A stretch of 5,104 nt of DNA from GBS-DC sp964451985 (GTDB lineage: Bacteria; Armatimonadota; Fimbriimonadia; Fimbriimonadales; GBS-DC), in contig CAYVKB010000108.1 of the NCBI GenBank assembly GCA_964451985.1, positions 1 through 5,104 of the forward strand. Reading direction: 5' to 3'. The notes under the pieces were generated by a model. The model was not told where the DNA came from and ran no database searches. It saw only the letters and a program-made list of their open reading frames with translations. Every line of letters begins with the position of its first letter. The stretch's first letter is position 1. This document shows, piece by piece, positions 1-5,104 of the stretch. A program made the position numbers and the translations under genes.

Positions 1-13
1 TCCTGTCCCTGCG
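1..13. repeat. Truncated right half of a coding-region palindromic element (copy 0)
   Basis: The first bases of the window, TCCTGTCCCTGCG, match the loop end and right arm of the complete copies (CCTGTCCGTGC in the second dacB copy) with one mismatch. The right-arm TGC lies 39 bases before that of the next copy, the same period as in dacB. Read in the folC frame it gives P-V-P-A, matching the P-V-R-A end of the dacB copy. The left arm would lie outside the window, so this is inferred from half an element. Confidence 0.55.
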
Positions 14-730
14 TTTGAACCCCATCGTAGCAAGGACACTTCTGTCCGTGCGAATCAGAACGAACCTCTCAGCACGGACAGGAATGTCCGTGCGACAGAC
101 AGTTTTCTCTACACGCCGTTGCCCTCGCCGACCGATTCGGCGGTGCGCGTGCAGCGGGGCGAGTGGGAGCTGGCGTTGCAGCCGTATCTGATTGGCGACT
201 ACCAGCGGCACAACACGGCGTGCGCCGTCGCCGCCGCCGTGCTACTGCGCGAGCGGGGTTATACAATCTCCGACGTCGCCATCGAGCAGGGCGTGCGCGA
301 GGCGCGCATCCCCGGACGCCTGCAGGTGGTCGCCGAGAACCCACGCGTGGTGCTGGACGGTGCACACAACCCCGACGCTGCCGCTGTGCTGGCGAAAGCC
401 CTGCCGCGCCTGTTCAAGTACCAAAGGCTCATCATAGTCTTCGGCATGCTGACCCCCCATGAGCCGCTGGATACCCTCAAGCACCTGCTGCCTCTGACCG
501 ACATCGTGATTTTCACAGCGATAGACAACCCGCGCACGCATACGCCCGACACGCTGTTGCAAGCGGCGCAACGCTGGCTGGACGCCAAGCCCTGCCGCAC
601 ACCGCGCCTCACCCTCGCCGCTGATAGCCCTCAACACGCGTTCGAGCAAGCATTGGCGATTGCCGAGATCGATGACCTCGTGCTGGTCACAGGCTCGTTC
701 TACCTCGTGGGCGAGTGGCGACTCGCGTAG
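2..730 (+). CDS. folC: FolC: dihydrofolate synthase / folylpolyglutamate synthase (5' partial)
   Basis: This is the C-terminal 242 residues of a cytoplasmic Mur-ligase-type enzyme that adds glutamate to dihydropteroate and/or to folates using ATP. The family is about 420-450 residues long, so the N-terminal ATP-binding P-loop part lies upstream of the window. Visible family signatures are L-I-G-D-Y-Q-R-H-N-T-A (the G-x-H/Y-Q-x-x-N-A block), PGRLQVV at base 311-331 (family PGRFQ), DGAHNP at 356-373 (the DxAHNP block opening the C-terminal domain), and TGSFYLVGE near the C-terminus (family TGSLYLVGE). A TTG at 119 could be taken as a start, but the frame is open to base 2 and a start there would delete half the enzyme, so the gene is treated as running in from the left. 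The first 31 codons are odd: they consist of palindromic repeat units read in frame, just before family-like sequence resumes around FLYTPLP. Assignment is secure; whether one or both activities are present cannot be judged. Confidence 0.94.
   Translation, partial: PVPAFEPHRSKDTSVRANQNEPLSTDRNVRATDSFLYTPLPSPTDSAVRVQRGEWELALQPYLIGDYQRHNTACAVAAAVLLRERGYTISDVAIEQGVREARIPGRLQVVAENPRVVLDGAHNPDAAAVLAKALPRLFKYQRLIIVFGMLTPHEPLDTLKHLLPLTDIVIFTAIDNPRTHTPDTLLQAAQRWLDAKPCRTPRLTLAADSPQHAFEQALAIAEIDDLVLVTGSFYLVGEWRLA
30..51. repeat. Palindromic element inside folC (copy 1)
   Basis: Left arm GCAAGGACA (30-38), loop CTTC (39-42), right arm TGTCCGTGC (43-51). Eight of nine arm positions pair, with one A/G mismatch. 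It is preceded by CGTA (26-29), so the stretch CGTAGC is shared with both dacB copies. In the folC frame it reads R-S-K-D-T-S-V-R-A, close to R-S-A-D-T-L-V-R-A in dacB. Confidence 0.85.
72..93. repeat. Palindromic element inside folC (copy 2)
   Basis: Left arm GCACGGACA (72-80), loop GGAA (81-84), right arm TGTCCGTGC (85-93): a perfect 9-bp inverted repeat with a 4-base loop. TGTCCGTGCGA is repeated directly at 43-53 and 85-95. The purine loop and the GCAC start of the left arm suggest that this copy is inverted relative to the others, though its symmetry leaves orientation ambiguous. It still reads in frame as L-S-T-D-R-N-V-R-A-T. Confidence 0.88.
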
Positions 731-734
731 CAGG

Positions 735-740
735 TACAAT
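735..740 (+). promoter_or_regulatory. TACAAT -10-like box placed for a leaderless transcript of the UPF0182 gene
   Basis: TACAAT differs from the TATAAT consensus at one position and ends 7 bases before the ATG at 748, so a transcript starting 7-8 bases downstream would begin at or next to the start codon. No Shine-Dalgarno-like purine run is visible between the folC stop and the ATG, which fits leaderless translation. No convincing -35 hexamer is seen around 710-718, inside the end of folC. The box is observed; promoter activity is inferred. Leaderless genes with a TANNNT box close to the start are known in Deinococcus-Thermus and Actinobacteria. Confidence 0.55.
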
Positions 741-747
741 ACTCTGT

Positions 748-3549
748 ATGGAGACCCGTCAAAAACTCGCGACAGGCGTGATTGCCGTCATCCTGCTCGT
801 GATGCTGTTTGGGGGCGTACTTGTCAATCTGTATACCGACTATTTGTGGTTTGTGCATGACGTGAAGTACCCCCAGATTTTCGGGCGCATTCTCGCGTTG
901 CGCTGGATCCTGTTTTTGGCTGTGGCGGTCAGCTTTTTTGTGTTCGCGCTGGCGAACCTGCTGATTGCCAATCGTGTGGCAGGTGCGGTGGAAGCCCCCG
1001 ATTTGGCGATACGGGGCGGGCGGATTGTGCGCATCACACGCGCTGTGCGGCAGGGCACCTACTATCTGCTGATTCTGGGTGCACTGGGGTTCTCGGTGTT
1101 CGTGGGGCTGAGCGCGAGCGCGTACTGGCATGAACTGATGCTGTTCCAAAACGCCCAAACCGTCGGTGTTCGAGACCCGCTGTTCGGGCTGGATGTGGGG
1201 TTTTATATGTTTCGCCTGCCGTTTCTATCGTTTTTGTCGGGGCTGCTGGTGTTCACTGCGCTGATTGCGCTGGTGGGCGTGGGCGCGTTTTACTATTTCA
1301 ATCGCGCGTTGGGCTGGCTGGGTGGCATGCCTACCTTCTTACCGTCGGTGAAGCCCCATATGCTGATTCTGGCGACGCTGTTTCTGCTGGCGTTCGCGTG
1401 GTATCTGTGGCTGGCGCGATACGATTTGGTGTTCTCGGCGCACGACCAGTTCTTCGGCGCGGGCTACGCCGACATTCACGGGCGACTGCCGATTTTGACC
1501 CTCACGGTGTTCGGCTTGGTGGTTGCGGCGGTACTGTGTGTGATTAGTTTACGGCGCGGTGCGGGGCTGCTGCTGCCGATTGGTGGCTTCGCGGTCGTAC
1601 TGCTGTTCTGGATTGGCGGTTCGCTGATTTACCCGCCCCTGCTGCAACGGTTTGTGGTGATCCCGAACCAGCTGGAACGCGAAAGCCCGTATATTGAGCG
1701 GCACCTGGAGTTCACGCGACGCGCGTACAACCTCGATCGGATCCAGGTGCGCGTGATGGATGTGCGCGACGACCTGACCGCAGGCGATTTGCAAGGTGCC
1801 CAGGGCACGCTGGAGAACCTGCGTCTGTGGGACTATCGCCCGCTGCGACAGGTATATAACAGCCTGCAGGCACTGAAACCCTATTATGCGTTCGTGGACA
1901 TCGATGTAGACCGCTACAAAATCAACGGTGGGCTGCGGCAGGTGCTGCTCTCGGTGCGCGAGTTGAACTTGGAGGGGCTACCCGCTACGGCGCAACGCTG
2001 GCAGAACTTGCACCTGCTGTATACGCACGGCTACGGATTGGTGATGAACCCTGTGAATGAGACCAGCGGCGAGGGGCAGCCTGTGCTGTGGATACGCGAC
2101 CTGCCACCCCAAACCGCCGAGACCATTCGCGAGGCGATTCCGCTGTCCAACCCCGCGATTTACTACGGCGAGAATATCGACCGCTACTCCATCGTGCGCA
2201 CGAATCTGAAGGAGCTGGACTACCCCAAACTCACGGGCACAGGCGACGAGGAGAACGTGTACACCACCTACAGCGGTGAAGGGGGCGTGCCGATTGGTGG
2301 CTGGCTGACCCGCTTGATGTTCGCCATCCGCCTGTCCGACCAGTTTATTATGTTCACGGGCGATTTAAACCCCGAATCGCGCCTGCTGTTCCGTCGCAAC
2401 ATCCGCGAGCGTGTGCAGGCGATGCTGCCCTTCATTCGCTGGGACAACGACGCCTACCCCGTGATTCACAACGGCGAGATTGTGTGGATTTACGACGGCT
2501 ACACCATCAGCCGCAACTATCCCTACAGTCGCCCGTTCTTCTCGCGCGACCGCGTGGTGCGACAATTCAACTACCTGCGCAACTCGGTCAAGGCGACTAT
2601 CCACGCTTACACAGGTGAGGTGAACTTCTACATCTCCGACGAGAGCGACCCGCTGATACGCGCCTACGCGCAGGCGTACCCGAATGTGTTCAAGCCCCTC
2701 AGCGAGATGCCCGCTGGCTTGCGCGACCATATCCGCTACCCGATTGACCTGTTCGAGGTACAGGCACAGCTGCTGGAGCTGTACCACACAACCGATGCGC
2801 GTATCTTCTTTAACAAGGAGGACGCCTGGGCGCGCGCGAGCGAGATTTTGGAAAACAACGAGACCGTACCGATGACGCCCTACTATGTGATTATGCAGCC
2901 ACCAGGCGAACGTCAGCCGCGCTATATGCTAACCCTGCCGTTCACCCCGCAGCAGCGTAAGAACCTCGTGGCGTGGCTGGCGGCGCACTGCGACCCCGAC
3001 CGCTACGGCGAGCTGGTGCTATACCGCTTCCCGAAGCAGAAGCTGGTGTACGGCACGGAGCAGATCGAAGCACGTATCAATCAGAACCCCGACATCGCGC
3101 AGCAGCTGGCGTTGTGGAACCAGCAGGGCACGCAGGTCTTTCGGGGCAACCTGCTGGTGATACCGCTGGGACAGGCGATGCTCTATTTCAAGCCCATTTA
3201 TCTGCGCGCGCGTTCGGAGGGCGCAATCCCGGAGTTGAAGAAGGTTGTGCTGGTGAGCGGCGAGCGCGTGGTGATGACCGACACGGTGGACGAGGGGCTC
3301 CAGTTGCTGCTGACTCGGCGTGGGGCGCGCACTGCACCGCGCACGGCGCAGAACGGCGTCGTACCGCCCTCCACCGATGGCACGCCGCCTGCAACCGCCA
3401 CGCCTGCCGACTTGCCCAGCCTCGCCCGACAAGCGAATCGCGTCTACCGCGAAGCGCAAGACGCTCTCAAAAACGGCGACTGGGCCACCTACGGCGAACG
3501 CATGCGCCAACTGGAACGCCTGCTGCGCCAAATGGAAAGCGCACAGTGA
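748..3549 (+). CDS. UPF0182 / COG1615 family membrane protein, seven predicted TM helices
   Basis: A 933-residue integral membrane protein of the UPF0182 family (usually about 900-1000 residues), whose biochemical function is unknown. Seven hydrophobic segments lie near residues 9-29, 49-74, 103-124, 157-181, 203-222, 247-267 and 271-294, followed by a large soluble region that is probably extracytoplasmic. Recognisable family blocks are YTDYLWF (29-35), DPLFGLDVGFYMFRLPF (143-159), GAGYADIHGRLP (238-249), PNQLERESPYIERHLEF (306-322), LRLWDYRPL (358-366), VDIDVDRYKING, YTHGYGLVMNPVN (from 425), IYYGE (471-475), NSVKA (612-616), an RYPIDLF...DAW block (663-694), and YRFPKQKLVYG. A Pro/Thr/Ala-rich linker (about 856-888) leads to a charged helical tail with A-L-K-N-G-D-W-A-T-Y-G. 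ATG 748 is preferred over GTG 715: it places the N-terminus directly before TM1, avoids overlap with folC and follows the TACAAT box. The gene is intact and probably heads an operon with dacB. Confidence 0.96.
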   Translation: METRQKLATGVIAVILLVMLFGGVLVNLYTDYLWFVHDVKYPQIFGRILALRWILFLAVAVSFFVFALANLLIANRVAGAVEAPDLAIRGGRIVRITRAVRQGTYYLLILGALGFSVFVGLSASAYWHELMLFQNAQTVGVRDPLFGLDVGFYMFRLPFLSFLSGLLVFTALIALVGVGAFYYFNRALGWLGGMPTFLPSVKPHMLILATLFLLAFAWYLWLARYDLVFSAHDQFFGAGYADIHGRLPILTLTVFGLVVAAVLCVISLRRGAGLLLPIGGFAVVLLFWIGGSLIYPPLLQRFVVIPNQLERESPYIERHLEFTRRAYNLDRIQVRVMDVRDDLTAGDLQGAQGTLENLRLWDYRPLRQVYNSLQALKPYYAFVDIDVDRYKINGGLRQVLLSVRELNLEGLPATAQRWQNLHLLYTHGYGLVMNPVNETSGEGQPVLWIRDLPPQTAETIREAIPLSNPAIYYGENIDRYSIVRTNLKELDYPKLTGTGDEENVYTTYSGEGGVPIGGWLTRLMFAIRLSDQFIMFTGDLNPESRLLFRRNIRERVQAMLPFIRWDNDAYPVIHNGEIVWIYDGYTISRNYPYSRPFFSRDRVVRQFNYLRNSVKATIHAYTGEVNFYISDESDPLIRAYAQAYPNVFKPLSEMPAGLRDHIRYPIDLFEVQAQLLELYHTTDARIFFNKEDAWARASEILENNETVPMTPYYVIMQPPGERQPRYMLTLPFTPQQRKNLVAWLAAHCDPDRYGELVLYRFPKQKLVYGTEQIEARINQNPDIAQQLALWNQQGTQVFRGNLLVIPLGQAMLYFKPIYLRARSEGAIPELKKVVLVSGERVVMTDTVDEGLQLLLTRRGARTAPRTAQNGVVPPSTDGTPPATATPADLPSLARQANRVYREAQDALKNGDWATYGERMRQLERLLRQMESAQ

Positions 3550-3552
3550 GGG
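3548..3552 (+). promoter_or_regulatory. GAGGG ribosome binding site for dacB overlapping the upstream stop codon
   Basis: GAGGG begins within the TGA stop of the UPF0182 gene and ends 11 bases before the dacB ATG. This is a slightly long but usable Shine-Dalgarno spacing, and it supports ATG 3564 as the start. Overlap of the site with the upstream stop suggests translational coupling. The contrast with the upstream gene, which has no such site, fits dacB being an internal operon gene. Confidence 0.55.
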
Positions 3553-3563
3553 ATTAGCGGACT

Positions 3564-5072
3564 ATGCTTCGCCGATCTACGCTGCTCGGATTACTGCTGG
3601 CGTTCGCCGTTGCCTGTGCGCAATCGCTTCAGGAGGAACTCGACGCGCTACTGAGTGTGAACTGGCTGCGCTATGGCTCCTGTGGCGTGGTGGTGCGCGA
3701 CTTGCAGACGGGTGAAACGCTCTATCGGCGCGATGCAGAGCGAATGCTGATACCCGCCTCGAATATGAAGCTCATCGTCTCCGCAGCGGCGTTGCACCTG
3801 CTGGGACCCGACTACCGCTTCCACACGCGCGTATGGATGCGGGGGACGCTCACCCCCGAAGGCACACTGCATGGCGACCTGATCCTGCAGGGACTGGGCG
3901 ACGCGACTTTGGAGATGCGCGATTTGCACGCGTTGGCACAGCAGGTGCGAAGAGCGGGCGTACAGCGTGTAACGGGCTACCTGCTGTTCGACGATACTTG
4001 GCTGGACGCAACGCGCTACGGCTTCGGCTGGAGCAGCGGAGACGAGCCGTTCGGCTATCAGGCGCAGATGAGTGCACTCTGCGCCGAACGGAACGCCGTG
4101 CGCGTTTATGCTCAACCTGCAGAGACCGTCGGCGAACCCGCCCGCGTACGAGTCGAACCTGAAACCGACTATGTGGAAATCGTGAATCGTTCGATTACTG
4201 TGGAGCGTGGAACCCGCAACGCCACGATCGAAGCCACGCGCACCCGCGCTCGCAACCAGATAATCGTGTATGGCAGTATCGCACAGGGCAGTGAGGAGGT
4301 CTTTATCGGTCGGTTCGCCGTAGAAAACCCCTCGCACTACGCGACGCACCTGTTTCGACAGGCGCTGCAGGCGGTAGGCGTGTCTATACAGAAGGGCATC
4401 GTGCCAAACCTAATCCCCCTTCGTAGCGCGGACACTCTTGTCCGTGCCGTACCTGCACTCCGTAGCGCGGACAGTCCTGTCCGTGCCACAGCCTTGCGCT
4501 TGGGTGGGACTGTCCAAGCGACCGTGTTAATCGCTGAACACCTCTCGCCCCCGATGCGTGAAGTCGCTGCGCTGATAAACAAGCCCAGCGATAATCTGAT
4601 TACTGAAATCACGCTCAAAGTGATTGGTAAGGAGACACGAGGCATCGGAACCACACAGGCGGGGATTGAATCTGTACGCGCGTTTTTGCAACAGGCGCGG
4701 CTGGAAATGGACGCCGTGCATATCGTGGATGGCTCAGGGCTGTCGCGCATCAACGGCGTTAGCCCTGAAAACTTCGTCCGCCTACTGGAGTATATGCATC
4801 GCTCCCCCCACGCGGAGGCGTACCGCGAATCGCTGCCTGTATATGGGGTAGATGGAACCCTGCGCAACCGCCTGCGAGGAACCCCCGTGCAGGGCAACGG
4901 CTTTGCTAAAACAGGCAGCTTGAACCGCGTGAGCAGCCTCTCAGGCTACCTGCGCACTCAAAGTGGGCGGTATTTGGCGTTTAGCATCCTTATGAATGCC
5001 TACAACGCCGCCGCCAGCGACGCCCGCAACTTGCAAGACCAGCTAGTGCGACTGTTGTGGGAGAAACTTTAG
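3564..5072 (+). CDS. dacB: D-alanyl-D-alanine carboxypeptidase/endopeptidase, PBP4 type (peptidase S13)
   Basis: A 502-residue exported serine peptidase that trims the terminal D-Ala of peptidoglycan peptides and, in this family, often cleaves D-Ala-mDAP crosslinks. All three penicillin-binding motifs are present: S66-N-M-K69 (SxxK, nucleophile and base), S342-D-N344 (SxN), and K449-T-G451 (KTG). DGSGLSR (389-395) is the usual S13 block before the KTG. The long interval between SxxK and SxN, with G-D-L-I-L-Q-G-L-G-D-A-T-L, is typical of the class C enzymes that carry inserted domains. Residues 1-19 form a signal peptide (MLRRS, then a hydrophobic core), with plausible cleavage after A-C-A19; C18 in AVAC is a weak lipobox alternative. 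Residues 287-308 hold two in-frame palindromic repeat units (RSADTLVRA and RSADSPVRA) in a loop before the family-like L-I-A-E-H-L-S-P-P block. Length is close to that of E. coli PBP4 and the gene appears functional. Confidence 0.95.
   Translation: MLRRSTLLGLLLAFAVACAQSLQEELDALLSVNWLRYGSCGVVVRDLQTGETLYRRDAERMLIPASNMKLIVSAAALHLLGPDYRFHTRVWMRGTLTPEGTLHGDLILQGLGDATLEMRDLHALAQQVRRAGVQRVTGYLLFDDTWLDATRYGFGWSSGDEPFGYQAQMSALCAERNAVRVYAQPAETVGEPARVRVEPETDYVEIVNRSITVERGTRNATIEATRTRARNQIIVYGSIAQGSEEVFIGRFAVENPSHYATHLFRQALQAVGVSIQKGIVPNLIPLRSADTLVRAVPALRSADSPVRATALRLGGTVQATVLIAEHLSPPMREVAALINKPSDNLITEITLKVIGKETRGIGTTQAGIESVRAFLQQARLEMDAVHIVDGSGLSRINGVSPENFVRLLEYMHRSPHAEAYRESLPVYGVDGTLRNRLRGTPVQGNGFAKTGSLNRVSSLSGYLRTQSGRYLAFSILMNAYNAAASDARNLQDQLVRLLWEKL
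4426..4447. repeat. Palindromic element inside dacB (copy 3)
   Basis: Left arm GCGCGGACA (4426-4434), loop CTCT (4435-4438), right arm TGTCCGTGC (4439-4447). All nine arm positions pair if one G/T wobble is allowed. It is preceded by CGTA. With the flanking CGTA it encodes R-S-A-D-T-L-V-R-A (residues 287-295). The next copy starts exactly 39 bases on, and the pair shares CGTAGCGCGGACA and TGTCCGTGCC exactly. Confidence 0.9.
4465..4486. repeat. Palindromic element inside dacB (copy 4)
   Basis: Left arm GCGCGGACA (4465-4473), loop GTCC (4474-4477), right arm TGTCCGTGC (4478-4486), with the same arms and the same single G/T wobble as copy 3 and a different loop. It encodes R-S-A-D-S-P-V-R-A (residues 300-308 of the carboxypeptidase). 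Conserved arms with varied loops argue for a hairpin element rather than a simple recent duplication. Confidence 0.9.
4497..4520. repeat. Inverted repeat after the dacB elements, possible decayed copy
   Basis: CGCTTGG (4497-4503) and CCAAGCG (4514-4520) are a perfect 7-bp inverted repeat around a 10-base spacer containing GGGACTGTCC. The peptide here, A-L-R-L-G-G-T-V-Q-A-T, loosely parallels A-L-R-S-A-D-S-P-V-R-A-T of the preceding unit. The spacer before it (CCTTGCGCT) also resembles the spacer between copies 3 and 4 (CCTGCACTC). However, this stretch also fits ordinary S13 family sequence, so the match may be chance. Confidence 0.3.
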
Positions 5073-5104
5073 GGCTTCCGCAGCAGCGCCAGCACCATCA
5101 CCAC
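5069..5104 (-). CDS. Possible C-terminal end of a convergent gene (5' partial)
   Basis: Read on the minus strand, the last 36 bases form 11 open codons ending in TAA, giving V-V-M-V-L-A-L-L-R-K-P. This is a hydrophobic run followed by Arg-Lys, like the end of a membrane or C-terminally anchored protein. The TAA would overlap the dacB TAG by 4 bases (TTAG/CTAA), a common tail-to-tail arrangement. The stretch is far too short to identify the protein, and an open frame of this length is expected by chance. Confidence 0.25.
   Translation of the reverse strand: MVMVLALLRKP

Noticed and set aside
119..730. A complete short gene starting at TTG 119
   Set aside because: The frame is open to base 2, and the product begins in the middle of FolC. 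The TTG is an internal leucine codon.
242..739. Minus-strand open frame of 165 codons opposite folC
   Set aside because: It lies fully antisense to a well-supported gene and its translation shows no recognisable family features. Long antisense frames are expected in GC-rich DNA.
715..747. GTG 715 as the UPF0182 start, adding 11 residues and overlapping folC
   Set aside because: The extra residues are not membrane-protein-like, there is no ribosome site before 715, and ATG 748 sits directly before TM1 and after TACAAT.
2973..3557. Plus-strand alternative frame of 194 codons overlapping the end of the UPF0182 gene
   Set aside because: Its Arg/Gly/Ala-rich translation is typical of a shifted frame, while the main frame carries conserved family blocks.
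3648..4349. Minus-strand open frame of 233 codons opposite dacB
   Set aside because: It is antisense to clear S13 family sequence including the region after SxxK, with no recognisable protein features.
4422..4487. CRISPR array or intrinsic terminator
   Set aside because: The repeats are only 22 bases, lie within translated sequence, have no unique spacers of constant length, and no T-run follows the hairpins.

Overview
The window is a gene-dense stretch of GC-rich bacterial chromosome. It has three genes on the + strand and almost no intergenic space. Base 2-730 is the 3' part of folC (dihydrofolate/folylpolyglutamate synthase). Base 748-3549 encodes a complete seven-helix membrane protein of the UPF0182/COG1615 family. 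Base 3564-5072 encodes a complete PBP4-type (peptidase family S13) D-alanyl-D-alanine carboxypeptidase, dacB. At the right edge, 36 bases are compatible with the last 11 codons of a convergent minus-strand gene, but this is weak. No stretch over 300 bases lacks a gene, and no RNA gene, CRISPR array, transposase or convincing terminator was seen.

The most unusual feature is a family of short palindromic elements inside coding sequence. Each is a 9-bp arm, a 4-base loop and a 9-bp arm built around GGACA/TGTCC. Two lie in folC and two in dacB; a further right half sits at the left window edge, and a possible decayed copy follows the dacB pair. They recur every 39-42 bp (13-14 codons). In both unrelated genes they are read in the same phase, adding peptides of the form R-S-x-D-x-x-V-R-A without breaking the frame. 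In dacB they fall in a loop between conserved blocks, so they look like tolerated in-frame insertions, comparable in concept to the Rickettsia palindromic elements. In folC the upstream part is outside the window.

The UPF0182 gene has no visible Shine-Dalgarno sequence. It has a TACAAT -10-like hexamer ending 7 bases before its ATG, which suggests a leaderless transcript and so a promoter separating it from folC. dacB follows 14 bases after the UPF0182 stop, with a GAGGG motif overlapping that stop, so the two envelope genes are probably co-transcribed. The operon would then pair a polytopic membrane protein of unknown function with a periplasmic peptidoglycan-trimming enzyme, downstream of a housekeeping folate gene.

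The source cannot be fixed from the sequence alone. A UPF0182 gene, a leaderless-type promoter and coding-region palindromes would fit a thermophilic or environmental lineage such as Armatimonadota, with Deinococcus-Thermus, Chloroflexota or cyanobacterial relatives as alternatives. This is inference from general knowledge.
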